A DNA stretch of 25,942 nucleotides from contig CAZDAW010000045.1 of assembly GCA_964503685.1 (NCBI GenBank), positions 1 through 25,942 of the forward strand, given 5' to 3'. The notes beneath the pieces were generated by a model. That model saw only the letters and a program-made list of their open reading frames with translations, was not told the origin of the DNA and ran no database searches. The translations under genes were made by a program, and so were the position numbers. Position 1 is the first letter of the stretch. Each line of letters begins with the position of its first letter. Positions 1 through 8,604 of this stretch are shown here, piece by piece. This DNA comes from CAZDAW01 sp964503685. GTDB lineage: Bacteria; Chloroflexota; Anaerolineae; Anaerolineales; Anaerolineaceae.

Positions 1-1601
1 CCGCCGCTTCGGCTATTGGTTGAAACAGGTACTGGGTTGGTGCGGTTGGTTATCCCAGAGGTGAAATCGGTGAGGTTGCCCACCACACCGGACGAGAAAG
101 ATTGTACCCCATTCACCACCGAGGCGGCAAAATCAGCGCCGGGCAGCGAAAAGGTTGATGCAGGTCTGCCGCCTGCGGGAGATGAAATCGACCCTGGCGC
201 GCTGGGACGGGCGATAGAACCGCCGACATGGCCGCCGCTGAAACCGGGATCATAATGCCCCCACCAGGAGGGGATAAAGACAGGCCCGCCGCTGAATGTC
301 TTCCGTGTATGATCGTCGAAATCCTTATCCAACATCGTCCATTCCAGATTCTCATCGAATAACTGACCTTTGACCTCAGGCGTTCCAGCGCTCTCAACCT
401 GTTTCCAGGCTTTGGTCATGATTTCCTCATAATAAGCGATTGTCTCCTTACGGCTAAAGCCCCGCATTTTATCCGATACGTTCTTAACAAGATTGACAAT
501 CATATTTTGCAGGGCGACTTTACGCGCTCTCGCCTCGCCAATAAAAGCAACCAGAAAATCACGTTCGTAAGTCTGCAATTCTTCAGAGATCGGTTTAACT
601 ACGTTCAACTCCAGCGGGTCGCGGGTTTTAACGCTGGCAGCGTTCTTCCTGATCACAGAGAAGAGGATCATGGTTAGAATTTTGTCCATCGGCTGTTCCA
701 TGAGAATGGCCGCTTCAACTGCCGTCAGACCGCGTTTAATGCCATGCCCTTCGATCGAAACCTTGGGCGGCAGATATTTTAATTTTCGTTTTTTATCAGC
801 GCGCAGGCTGGCAATGACAACCAAAACGATAAAGAGGGCAACACCTCCGCAGATGCCAAAACCGATGACTGCATCCGGGTCAATCCCGGTCTTCTCCCAG
901 AACGTGGGAGTGATGATGCTCCCGGCTGGCACGTAAGTTTTCGGTATGGACGCGCCAAAGACATATTGAGTATATCCGTTAGCCTGCGGATCGTTCCAGG
1001 TATATACAACGCGTCCTTCCTCATCAAGCCCGGTAATCGGGTCAGCCGCTCCATTCCAGTTTTCCGGAACATGATAGCGAGGTTCCTCTGCCTGGATACC
1101 CGGAGGAAGGTGTAAGGCAACTGTCAGATCAGTATTCCCCTGCACATATTCGGAGCCAAACCAGTTAGGTGAAAATTTAAGGCTGGCATAACCGGCATCC
1201 TTTGAATCTTCATATATCTTTGGAAAAATCTCCCCGGCGACAAACCGCACCTCACCGCTCTGTCCCGGTAAAATAGCTTCCGCTCCTAAACCCAGGGCAA
1301 CCCCCGTAACGTACGGGGAATACTGAATGTCACTGATCGATTTGCCATCCACTTCAGCCTGCATTGCCGAGAGACTGTAAGAACCATCTGGCATGCCAAT
1401 ATCAACGTAATCGATGGGTGAGGCGGAGGGGTCATTGGTAAACGTCATACGATAATCGATAGACAGTGATCCATCCTCGTTCCAATAAACATTCACTACT
1501 TCTTTATCCAGCGAAAACAGGTAAGTCTGGGCAAATGTCGTGCCGGGAATGGCAGACAGAAGCAGAACAAGCGCGACCAGAACGATTATTCTTTTTTTCA
1601 T
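1..1601 (-). CDS. Secreted, single-pass membrane protein of unknown function (3' end outside window)
   Basis: An open frame runs from an ATG at 1601 to the window edge without a stop, giving at least 533 codons; the gene is 3'-truncated only by the window. The N-terminus (MKKRIIVLVALVLLLSAIPG, ending near TFAQ) is a signal peptide. A beta-rich extracellular part follows (residues about 25-255), then one hydrophobic segment starting IGFGICGGVALFIVLVVIA and a basic stop-transfer RADKKRKLK, then a cytoplasmic alpha-helical part and a Gly/Ser/Pro-rich C-terminal stretch containing WWGHYDPGF. The topology resembles DUF2207/YciQ-like membrane proteins, but I cannot confirm the family. From memory, related Chloroflexota proteins end in a Gly/Cys-Ala-rich tail just beyond this point; the window stops before it would appear. 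The start codon overlaps the stop of the upstream GGDEF gene (ATGA), so the two are probably translated together. Confidence 0.85.
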   Translation of the reverse strand, partial: MKKRIIVLVALVLLLSAIPGTTFAQTYLFSLDKEVVNVYWNEDGSLSIDYRMTFTNDPSASPIDYVDIGMPDGSYSLSAMQAEVDGKSISDIQYSPYVTGVALGLGAEAILPGQSGEVRFVAGEIFPKIYEDSKDAGYASLKFSPNWFGSEYVQGNTDLTVALHLPPGIQAEEPRYHVPENWNGAADPITGLDEEGRVVYTWNDPQANGYTQYVFGASIPKTYVPAGSIITPTFWEKTGIDPDAVIGFGICGGVALFIVLVVIASLRADKKRKLKYLPPKVSIEGHGIKRGLTAVEAAILMEQPMDKILTMILFSVIRKNAASVKTRDPLELNVVKPISEELQTYERDFLVAFIGEARARKVALQNMIVNLVKNVSDKMRGFSRKETIAYYEEIMTKAWKQVESAGTPEVKGQLFDENLEWTMLDKDFDDHTRKTFSGGPVFIPSWWGHYDPGFSGGHVGGSIARPSAPGSISSPAGGRPASTFSLPGADFAASVVNGVQSFSSGVVGNLTDFTSGITNRTNPVPVSTNSRSG

Positions 1602-3553
1602 GATCCAGATAATCCTTTTAAATACATTTTTACTTCATACATCGATTCATCAGCTTGCTTAAGTAGTTTTGCCAGCGACGCGCCTTTTTCGCCGGTGGCC
1701 ACCCCGATCGAGAGACTCAGGGGGTTTTCAGGAAGCGAATCGTTGTATTCCTTAAGGCAAAGCTTGATGCGTTCCAGCGTCTGGTTTGCGGTGGCTGCAT
1801 CTGTTTTTGGTAGAATGATAGCGAATTCGTCGCCGCCAATTCTGGCTACAACGTCTTCATCGCGGAAGGCCGATTTCAACACACTGGCAGTTGCCCGCAG
1901 TAATTCATCCCCAGCAGCATGCCCCTGTGTATCATTGATCTTTTTCATTCCATCAACATCAACCATCATAATGCTGATGGGGAACTGGCGGCCGCGTTCA
2001 AGGCGCTGGCACTCATCCTCGTAATAAAAACGATTATACAGGCCGGTCAAACCATCATGAGTGCTGAGATAGCGTAACTTAACTTCGGTTTGTTTCCGTT
2101 CAGTCAGTTCATGCTGGGCTTGCTCATATAAATAAGCGTTCTCGATGGCTACAGATACCTGGTTGCTGAAGATCGCCAGAGTTTGCAGCATTTCCTGGGT
2201 GGGGCGTTTACCATTGATAGGTTGATCCAGGGAAAGGAAGCCCATTCCCCATTCCTCTTTTTTAAATTCGATGGGCACGATGAGAAAATCTTCTGGATGC
2301 CAATCATCATTTGCCAGATTCTGAACAACATCTGATCTGTCAGAAATATAAAATGGCCCAATATCTTCATGCGCCAGATCAATTTCGTCGCAGGGAATGA
2401 AATAGCAGCCGTAGGTCTTAAAGCGTGGTTGCAGAAATCTGGCAATTTGTTCCGGTGTATAAACAGCTTCCGCCAATTTCCTCTTTCCTTCCTCATCCAA
2501 TCCAGTAAATTTTCTTACCCGGACTTGTTTCGTATTCTCATCAGGCAAACTTAATATAGCAATACGAAACCCCAGCGATTTAGTTGCAGCTTTGATGATT
2601 TCCTCAAGCAGCGATTCGAGGGTGAGGTTGATTTTCAGCGAATTACTGGTTTCGAGAATTTGCGCCAATTGATGGCTGTATTGCTCCAAACGGGCGTGAG
2701 CCTGCTGAAGCTCAGCTTCGGCCTGCTTGCGGTCGGTAATGTCGTACATCATCCCGTGCCACACCTTTTCTTTACTGATTTCATCGTATATCAGCCGTGC
2801 ATCATCATGAATCCAGATAACGCGCCCGTCTGCCGTGATAACCCGGTACTCCATCAGAAAAGGCGCGCCAGACTTATTCGTCCGTATATGCTCGGCCTGC
2901 ACGCGCTCCCGGTCTTCCGGGTGAATCATGTTAAGCCATAATTCAGCATCTTCGATCCATTGTTCCGACGCGTAGCCGAATATTCTTTGGGTTTGTGGAC
3001 TGGTATAGATTGAAGTGCTGGTATCATCAACCTTATCGATATAAACGACAGCATTGATGTGCTCAACAAGCTGACGGTATTTCTGTTCAGCTTGACGGAG
3101 TTTCGCTTCGGCTGATTTGCGTCTGATAATATCCTTTTTTAATTGGTCGTTGAGCTTCCTTAACGTCATCAGATCTTCAAACCGGGCAATGGTTATCGAA
3201 ATTGCCCGATCAATCTGACGCGCATCAGGGGGTTTTGTTAAATAGGCTCCAAATCCGGCAGCCCTGACTCGTTCCAGAACATCGGCCGAATCGTAGGCAG
3301 TGAGAGCAACAATGGGGGTCGGCGCGCTATTGAATATCCTTCGGGTAGCTTCAATGCCATCCATATTAGGCAACTGGATATCCATAAGAATGACATCCGG
3401 TTTCAATTTCTGAGTTAATTCAATAGCCTGATAGCCGTCGGCTGCACGACCAACTACGACATACTCCATATCCTCCAAAATGCCCTGCAACATTTCGCAG
3501 ACAAGAGAGTCGTCCTCAACAATTAATACCCGCGTCGTTTTATGTTCAGACAT
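1598..3553 (-). CDS. Response regulator REC-PAS-GAF-GGDEF diguanylate cyclase
   Basis: 651-residue cytoplasmic signalling protein predicted to make cyclic di-GMP from two GTP. Order of domains: REC (about 7-125, acidic pair D14/D15, phospho-acceptor D58 in LMDIQ, T85, K107), a coiled linker (about 126-160), PAS with PAC tail (about 160-285), GAF (about 300-480), GGDEF (about 490-651). The active-site GGDEF is intact at 573-577, and an inhibitory I-site RxxD (R564-D567) sits five residues before it, so product feedback is expected. No transmembrane segment is seen, so phosphorylation must come from an unlinked histidine kinase. The ATG at 3553 has no clear Shine-Dalgarno sequence. The gene ends in a TGA that overlaps the ATG of the downstream membrane protein by four bases, suggesting a functional pair. 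Confidence 0.93.
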   Translation of the reverse strand: MSEHKTTRVLIVEDDSLVCEMLQGILEDMEYVVVGRAADGYQAIELTQKLKPDVILMDIQLPNMDGIEATRRIFNSAPTPIVALTAYDSADVLERVRAAGFGAYLTKPPDARQIDRAISITIARFEDLMTLRKLNDQLKKDIIRRKSAEAKLRQAEQKYRQLVEHINAVVYIDKVDDTSTSIYTSPQTQRIFGYASEQWIEDAELWLNMIHPEDRERVQAEHIRTNKSGAPFLMEYRVITADGRVIWIHDDARLIYDEISKEKVWHGMMYDITDRKQAEAELQQAHARLEQYSHQLAQILETSNSLKINLTLESLLEEIIKAATKSLGFRIAILSLPDENTKQVRVRKFTGLDEEGKRKLAEAVYTPEQIARFLQPRFKTYGCYFIPCDEIDLAHEDIGPFYISDRSDVVQNLANDDWHPEDFLIVPIEFKKEEWGMGFLSLDQPINGKRPTQEMLQTLAIFSNQVSVAIENAYLYEQAQHELTERKQTEVKLRYLSTHDGLTGLYNRFYYEDECQRLERGRQFPISIMMVDVDGMKKINDTQGHAAGDELLRATASVLKSAFRDEDVVARIGGDEFAIILPKTDAATANQTLERIKLCLKEYNDSLPENPLSLSIGVATGEKGASLAKLLKQADESMYEVKMYLKGLSGS

Positions 3554-3584
3554 ATCGCATTATTGGGTCGATCATTATGTTTTA

Positions 3585-3592
3585 ATTATAAT
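3585..3592. promoter_or_regulatory. Overlapping divergent -10 elements (ATTATAAT)
   Basis: The octamer ATTATAAT contains TATAAT on both strands. On the minus strand it is preceded at 18 bp by TTGTCC and lies about 30 bases from the GGDEF start. On the plus strand it is preceded at 18 bp by TTGGGT (3563-3568) and faces the DoxX-like gene. The -35 matches are poor on both sides, so only the minus-strand use is reasonably likely. Confidence 0.4.
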
Positions 3593-3653
3593 GCGGAATA
3601 ACTACAGCGGACAAGCAATTAATGAAACGCCCTGATCCAGATATTTACCAGGT

Positions 3654-4168
3654 GTGAATTCTTTTTCATTTCAGATTAATACGATTTTGACATTTGCAAA
3701 TTCACTCTTTGGAAACACCCGTTGGGACTGGCTGTGGCTGATAGTCCGTTTATATATCGGTTACACCTGGTTATCTTCCGGTATTGGCAAACTCAATAAT
3801 CAAACATGGTTATCTGGAGACGCATTGAAAGGTTTCCGGGAAAGGACCGTTCTCATACCCGACGCGCCTGCCAAACCGGCTAATGCCGTTGGCCGGTATC
3901 GCGATTTATCCAGTTCCTGCTCACCGGCGGTCATTATATCTGGTTCACAAAACTCGTATTGATCGGAGAATTGTTAGTCGGCGCAACCCTGATTCTGGGA
4001 GTGTTTGTCGGCTACTCAACCTTAACTGGCGCATTCATGAATTGGAACTTCATGATGAATGGCGCAACCAGTTTCAACCCGCTAATGCTGGTGATCTCCA
4101 TTCTGATTGTCATGGCGTGGAAAACAGCCGGCTGGTGGGGGCTGGATCGCTGGCTGCTCCTGCGTTAG
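3654..4168 (+). pseudogene. DoxX-family membrane protein, interrupted by a -1 frameshift
   Basis: Two adjacent frames together make one DoxX-like protein of about 170 residues with four membrane helices. The first part, from a GTG at 3654, contains WLIVRLYIGYTWLSSGIGKL and ALKGF, typical of the family's first half. After the codon for D in RYRD (3903-3905) the frame is lost. The next frame continues with FIQFLLTGGHYIWFTKLV and then IGELLVGATLILG, GAFMNWNFMMNG and WWGLDRWLL, ending in TAG at 4166-4168. Family proteins read RDF(I/L)QFLL here, so one T is missing from the T-run at 3905-3907. Both halves keep conserved residues and show no other damage, so this is either a very recent inactivation or a homopolymer sequencing error. 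DoxX proteins are small membrane proteins linked to redox functions; the exact role is unknown. The start is uncertain, with no good ribosome binding site. Confidence 0.8.
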
Positions 4169-4217
4169 GAACACCCTGGCGGCCGGGTAGAGTATTTATA
4201 AAATCAAAAGAAACCGC

Positions 4218-5417
4218 TTAACCTGCCACGCGGCACACCAGTCCTTTCAGGTAAGCGCCTTCAGGAAAATTGAGCGCCGTTGGGTGATCAGCTCCCTGCG
4301 CCATGTAATGGATGATCTGCGCATCCACCCCGGCATCCAGCGCCGCCCCTGCCACAATTTTTTGAAACGTATCACGCTGGATACCCCCAGAGCAAGAGAA
4401 TGTAAATAATAGCCCGCCGGGGGTTAATAATTTAAACGCCAGTAGATTGATATCCTTATAGCCACGTGCAGCTCGCTCGGCTTGCGCAGCCGTCGGGGCA
4501 AACTTGGGCGGATCGAGCACAATCAGGTCGAAGAATTTACCCTGATCGCGGAAAGCGCGCAGGACATGAAAAACATCCCCTTCCAGCCACTGACATTTAT
4601 CTTCAGGTAAATGATTTAGCCTCACCTGCTCCTTTGCCAGAGTAATGACATCAGCGGAAGAATCGACAGAAAGAACGGATTCCGCTCCCCCAGCCAGAGC
4701 ATACACAGTAAATGCTCCGGTATAACAGAAGCAATTCAACAGGCGGCATCCTTTTGTAAATTTCTGGAGTAATGCCCGGTTATCTTTTTGATCCAGATAA
4801 AAGCCGGTTTTGTGTCCACGCTGAATATCGACCCAGAAAGACAGGCCATTTTCTTCAATCCGCAATCGTTCAGGAGGTGGTTCTCCGCACAGCACCCCCA
4901 CCCTCTCAGGCAATCCCTCCAGCCTACGCACCTCCACATCCGAGCGCTCATACACGTTTTTAATTCCCGTCGTTTCCACCAGTAAATCAACGAGCAATTC
5001 ACGTTGCGCCTCGGCGCCAGCAGCCAGGAACTGAACAACAAGATAATTTGAATAACGGTCGACCACCAGGCCAGGGATGCCATCCGATTCAGCGTGGATC
5101 AGTCGGCAGGCGCACGAACGGTTTTCTCCATCGCCAATGAGGTTGCGTAAATGCAACGCCTTGCAGATGCGCGCCCGAAAGAAGTCGGCATCGATAGCGT
5201 CGTTTTCGTCCCACGACCAGACCCGTAAACTAATTTTCGATTGCGGACTGTAGGCGGCATAAGCTAAAAAGTCACCCGTCGCGCTGCGCACTTCAACTGT
5301 CTCACCTGTCGCCAGTTTTTTGTTTACCGGTTCAATCGCCCCTGAAAATATCCACGGGTGACGGCGTTTGAGTGATTTCTCTCGACCTGGTTTTATCGTA
5401 ATGATTTTAAGCGCCAA
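4218..5417 (-). CDS. rlmI: Class I rRNA methyltransferase, RlmI-like (23S rRNA m5C)
   Basis: 399 residues, matching the usual length of RlmI (about 396), the SAM-dependent enzyme that makes 5-methylcytosine in 23S rRNA. An N-terminal PUA-type RNA-binding domain (about 1-75, with KSLKRRHPWIFSGAI) is followed by a central domain and a Rossmann methyltransferase domain. SAM motif I is at about 226-245 (LLNCFCYTGAFTVYALAGG), acidic SAM contact VDSS at 251-254, LDPPKF at 301-306, and the catalytic-cysteine motif SCS at 341-343. The start is a TTG at 5417, preceded by AGAGG five bases upstream and lying 8 bases after the ligA stop; an operon with ligA is likely. It is convergent with the DoxX-like gene. 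The exact target base cannot be read from sequence; Rlm-type specificity is inferred. Confidence 0.88.
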   Translation of the reverse strand: MALKIITIKPGREKSLKRRHPWIFSGAIEPVNKKLATGETVEVRSATGDFLAYAAYSPQSKISLRVWSWDENDAIDADFFRARICKALHLRNLIGDGENRSCACRLIHAESDGIPGLVVDRYSNYLVVQFLAAGAEAQRELLVDLLVETTGIKNVYERSDVEVRRLEGLPERVGVLCGEPPPERLRIEENGLSFWVDIQRGHKTGFYLDQKDNRALLQKFTKGCRLLNCFCYTGAFTVYALAGGAESVLSVDSSADVITLAKEQVRLNHLPEDKCQWLEGDVFHVLRAFRDQGKFFDLIVLDPPKFAPTAAQAERAARGYKDINLLAFKLLTPGGLLFTFSCSGGIQRDTFQKIVAGAALDAGVDAQIIHYMAQGADHPTALNFPEGAYLKGLVCRVAG

Positions 5418-5425
5418 GAACGCCT

Positions 5426-7456
5426 CTATCCTTTGCCAATCATTCTCATCAAGCCAGCCTCATCCAGAATAGGGATTCCCAACGCTCTGGCTTTATCGAG
5501 CTTCGAGCCGGCGCTTTCGCCTACCACCAGATAACTGGTGTTCTTGCTGACTGAATCGGTCGTCTTGCCGCCGTGCTGCTGGATCAATTCCTTTACCTCC
5601 TCACGTGAGAAAGTCGGTAATATTCCTGTTACCACAAAAGTCATTCCAGACAGTACGTCACTCGCTTGTTTCCCGTTTTCGGTCGCATCGTGAACAGGCC
5701 AAACTCCGGCAGTCTTTAACTTGGCAAGGACGTTCTGGTTTGCAGGACGTGCAAACCAATCCACGATGGCTTCAGCAATATTAGGGCCAATGCCTTCGAT
5801 GCGCTGTAAATCATCCAGCCGGGCGCGGCTCAGGTCGTCGAGGCTGGGGTAATAACGCGCCAGGTCGGCAGCAACCACCTCGCCTACACCGCGGATTCCA
5901 AGAGCGGTCAGCAGGCGGGGCAAAGATTGGCGGCGTGCCGCATCGATGGCAGCCAACAAATTATCGGCTTTCTTCTTGGCAAAACCTTCCAATAGCAACA
6001 AGTCTTCGCCTTTTAAGGTAAACAAATCAGCGACATCCTTAACCAGACCGGCTTCAACCAGTTGCTCCACGATTTTGATCCCCAGGCCGACTATATCCAT
6101 CGCCGGACGTGAAACGAAATGTTCCAGGTTCCGAATTAACTGCGCCGGGCAGGCGGCATTAACGCAATACCACGCCACCTCGCCGCTGAAATGCTCGACG
6201 GGTTGCCCACAGGCTGGGCACTCATCGGGCAGCTGATAGGGTTTCTCACTCCCACTTCGGGCATCCACCACCGGCCCGATGATATAGGGTATCACCTCGC
6301 CAGCGCGTTTGACCAACACTCGGTCTCCTATACGAATATCCTTTTCGGCAATATAATCGAAATTGTGAAGGGTAGCTTGTTTAACAACGACCCCGCCGAT
6401 CTCCACCGGTTCTAAAATTGCATAGGGCGTCAGCACGCCAGTGCGCCCCACGTTGACGCCGATATCATTGAGCAGCGTAGTCACTTCTTGCGCCGGGAAT
6501 TTGAATGCTATTGCTCCCCGCGGGTCCTTCCCTACCACACCCAGATCAGCAGCGAGTTTGAGATCATCAATTTTGATCACCATGCCATCCACTTCAAAGG
6601 GGAACTCATTGCGTCGGTCCGTCCACGATTGACAATAAGAAATAGCGCATTCCAGATCAGGGCAGACTTTGATACCTTCAGCAACCGGAAAACCCAGATC
6701 ACGCAGGTATTGCAGCGTGGCAGATTGCGTCTCAGGCAACGGTCCATCAGATGCCACGATAGCATACGTGAGGATCTTCAGCGGGCGATCAGCAGTCAAA
6801 GTCGGGTCGAGCTGGCGCAGTGAGCCAGCCGCCGTGTTACGCGGGTTCAGGTAAGTTTTTTCACCCGCTTCCTGGAGCCTCTGGTTAAGAGCTTCAAAAT
6901 CCTTTACCGTGATATAAGCCTCGCCGCGCACCACCAGACGAGCAGGGGAGGTGGGGCCATCAGGAGCAACCGGGATCTTGAGCGGAATGGTGCGCAGCGT
7001 GCGTAAATTGGCGCTGATATCCTCTCCGGTTTCGCCATCGCCGCGCGTCGCCCCCATAGCAAAGACGCCATTCTGATAATGAAGCACTACCGTCAGACCA
7101 TCGATCTTGGGCTCGACAACGTAAGCGGCATTCGCCACACGCTCGTCGATTTTAAGGATGCGCTCGTACCAGGCGCGAACGTCAGCAGCGCTGAAGGCGT
7201 TAGCCAGACTTAAAACCGGCGCAGGGTGGCGCACCTTGGGGAACTTCTCAGCAGCAGCCGCCCCGGCGCGCTGGGTGGGCGAATCAGGCGTTATCCAGTC
7301 GGGGTGTTCAGCTTCAATTTGGCGCAATTCCACCATCAGGCGATCATACTCAGCGTCGCTGATCACCGGCTGGTCGAGGACATGGTACCGATAATTATGA
7401 AAATTAATCTCCTGGCGCAACTGTTGTAAACGTTGGGAAAGGGTTTTATCGTCCAT
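5426..7456 (-). CDS. ligA: NAD-dependent DNA ligase LigA
   Basis: 676-residue NAD+-dependent ligase, normal length for the family, sealing nicks during replication and repair. Domain Ia is at about 1-65 (N-terminal NAD/NMN-binding region with HNYRYHVLD and SDAEYDRL). The adenylation domain has the active lysine K117 in KIDG. The OB fold follows, then a four-cysteine zinc site (CPACG ... CVNAACP), helix-hairpin-helix repeats (LTALGIRGVGEVVA, RIEGIGPNIAEAI) and a C-terminal BRCT domain (about 595-676, GMTFVVTGILPTFSREEV). All key residues appear intact. It lies downstream of the sigma/anti-sigma pair on the same strand but has its own extended -10 promoter immediately before the ATG. rlmI follows 8 bases after the stop. 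Confidence 0.97.
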   Translation of the reverse strand: MDDKTLSQRLQQLRQEINFHNYRYHVLDQPVISDAEYDRLMVELRQIEAEHPDWITPDSPTQRAGAAAAEKFPKVRHPAPVLSLANAFSAADVRAWYERILKIDERVANAAYVVEPKIDGLTVVLHYQNGVFAMGATRGDGETGEDISANLRTLRTIPLKIPVAPDGPTSPARLVVRGEAYITVKDFEALNQRLQEAGEKTYLNPRNTAAGSLRQLDPTLTADRPLKILTYAIVASDGPLPETQSATLQYLRDLGFPVAEGIKVCPDLECAISYCQSWTDRRNEFPFEVDGMVIKIDDLKLAADLGVVGKDPRGAIAFKFPAQEVTTLLNDIGVNVGRTGVLTPYAILEPVEIGGVVVKQATLHNFDYIAEKDIRIGDRVLVKRAGEVIPYIIGPVVDARSGSEKPYQLPDECPACGQPVEHFSGEVAWYCVNAACPAQLIRNLEHFVSRPAMDIVGLGIKIVEQLVEAGLVKDVADLFTLKGEDLLLLEGFAKKKADNLLAAIDAARRQSLPRLLTALGIRGVGEVVAADLARYYPSLDDLSRARLDDLQRIEGIGPNIAEAIVDWFARPANQNVLAKLKTAGVWPVHDATENGKQASDVLSGMTFVVTGILPTFSREEVKELIQQHGGKTTDSVSKNTSYLVVGESAGSKLDKARALGIPILDEAGLMRMIGKG

Positions 7457-7462
7457 GCGAAT

Positions 7463-7471
7463 ATTATAGCA
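7463..7471 (-). promoter_or_regulatory. Extended -10 promoter of ligA, predicts a leaderless mRNA
   Basis: On the minus strand TGC-TATAAT ends only six bases before the ligA ATG (7456). A transcription start at the usual distance would fall at or within a base or two of the start codon, leaving no room for a ribosome binding site. No Shine-Dalgarno sequence is visible upstream, and no good -35 at 16-18 bp. The same TGCTATAAT nonamer precedes the tRNA-Pro gene at 25820-25828. Confidence 0.6.
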
Positions 7472-7539
7472 GGATTCACATTGAGGCTACATGGCAACAT
7501 CTGACCCGCGGAAAACAAAAGAAAATAATGTTTCTTTCT

Positions 7540-7914
7540 TCACCTGCGGCGTAAAACAAACACCGCCGTCACCAACGCTGCCGCGCCAAGCAAGGCTGCG
7601 CCAATCATCCATACGCCAAGATAAAATTGAGTGTTCAATTGTGCCAGTTTCAACCAGTTCAGGTATATGCTTTGAGTCCATTGCGGCGGGACAAACAGCA
7701 AAAGCTCGGCAATCACGCAAATCATCGCCCCGGCGAACAAGACCAGCGCAAAATCAATCCACGGAATTTGAAAACTCGGCAAGGCAGGTCGGGCGTGCAC
7801 CTGGCGCATCACCTTTGCATAAAGATAAGGCGGAGGGGCTTCAAGCGGTGTCGTGCGCAGCGCATCTTCAATTATTTCTTCCGGATTCAGGTTCTCATCG
7901 TCATATTCGTTCAT
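7540..7914 (-). CDS. Putative anti-sigma factor, two-TM membrane protein
   Basis: 124 residues from the ATG at 7914, chosen because GGAG lies nine bases upstream; an upstream in-frame start would overlap the sigma gene and has no such signal. The protein has an acidic cytoplasmic N-terminus (about 1-50, with NPEEIIEDALR and YLYAKVMRQVHA) and two membrane helices (about 53-75 and 98-120), ending in a basic LRRR. It follows the ECF sigma gene by 29 bases on the same strand, the standard place for a cognate anti-sigma factor. The usual zinc-binding HxxxCxxC signature of ZAS-type anti-sigma factors is absent, so assignment rests on context and topology only. It would hold the sigma factor at the membrane until an envelope signal releases it. 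Confidence 0.68.
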   Translation of the reverse strand: MNEYDDENLNPEEIIEDALRTTPLEAPPPYLYAKVMRQVHARPALPSFQIPWIDFALVLFAGAMICVIAELLLFVPPQWTQSIYLNWLKLAQLNTQFYLGVWMIGAALLGAAALVTAVFVLRRR

Positions 7915-7943
7915 CGGAGGATTCTCCTTCTGGCCTGTTCTTC

Positions 7944-8537
7944 TCAAGCCGTTACCTCTAAACATACCTCGTCATCGACCGGATCGACCTGCTCGGCCAA
8001 CGCAGAACGCAGCATGGCTTTCGCCCGGAACAATCCGGTTTTCACCGTTCCTAACGGCATTCCCAGAACCGCGGCGATCTCTTCATACGCCAGCTCTTCC
8101 TGATACCGCAACATCACCAGCATACGGTATCCATCGGGAAGTTGCTCGATTTGCCGATGTAAAAAGGCGCGCTGCTCATCAGCATCCATCTTGATGCTCA
8201 GGTCGCCGCCGGTTGAGGCAGGCAAATCCCAGTCTTCATCCACCGGCAGGTCGGCCAGTTCGCGGCGCAAACGCGGCCGGCGGTTGTAACACAGGTTGAC
8301 CACGATGCGGTACAGCCAAGTACGGAACTGGGCATTAGCTTTGAATTGCGGCAACCCCAGCCAGGCGCGCAAGAACGCTTCCTGGGTGATATCTTCGGCT
8401 TCGCCAGGGTCGCCCAGGCCGCGCAAAGCCAGGTTATAGGCAAAACGCTGGTGAGCCAACACCAGCGCGCCAAACGCCTGGGTGTCGCCGGCGCGCGCCT
8501 GACGGATCAGGTCTGCTTCGTTTAACTGCGTTGTCAC
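7944..8537 (-). CDS. ECF-type RNA polymerase sigma factor (sigma-70 family, RpoE-like)
   Basis: 197 residues from a GTG at 8537. This start is chosen because AGGAG lies five bases upstream; a TTG twelve codons earlier has nothing. Region 2 is at about 10-85, with DITQEAFLRAWLGLPQF and FRTWLYRIVVNLCYN, the classic -10 recognition/core-binding signature. Region 4 is at about 135-185, with LPDGYRMLVMLRYQEELAYEEIAAVLG and GTVKTGLFRAK, the -35 recognising helix-turn-helix. Regions 1 and 3 are absent, as in all ECF sigma factors. It is followed by the putative anti-sigma gene and preceded by a promoter with ECF-like -35 and -10 elements, which predicts autoregulation. The inducing signal is unknown. 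Confidence 0.93.
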   Translation of the reverse strand: MTTQLNEADLIRQARAGDTQAFGALVLAHQRFAYNLALRGLGDPGEAEDITQEAFLRAWLGLPQFKANAQFRTWLYRIVVNLCYNRRPRLRRELADLPVDEDWDLPASTGGDLSIKMDADEQRAFLHRQIEQLPDGYRMLVMLRYQEELAYEEIAAVLGMPLGTVKTGLFRAKAMLRSALAEQVDPVDDEVCLEVTA

Positions 8538-8553
8538 GTGATCTCCTGATGAG

Positions 8554-8582
8554 TTAGACCAGCCAGAACGCAAAAAGTTTCA
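8554..8582 (-). promoter_or_regulatory. ECF-type promoter, probable autoregulation of the sigma operon
   Basis: On the minus strand GAAACTT (8581-8575) is separated by 16 bases from TCTAA (8558-8554). This fits the GAACTT-N16-TCTRA pattern of RpoE-like ECF promoters and lies directly before the AGGAG and GTG start of the sigma gene. The predicted start near 8547 leaves a very short leader. Confidence 0.55.
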
Positions 8583-8604
8583 CGAAGGACCATCTAATTA
8601 TCGC

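Noticed and set aside
113..397. Alternative frames in the first 1.6 kb
   Set aside because: The full-length minus-strand frame from 1601 has a signal peptide, a TM helix and no stop, so the short frames on both strands are shadows.
3622..3658. Short ORF from an ATG before the DoxX-like gene
   Set aside because: Eleven codons, no ribosome binding site, and overlaps the likely DoxX start; it looks like chance.
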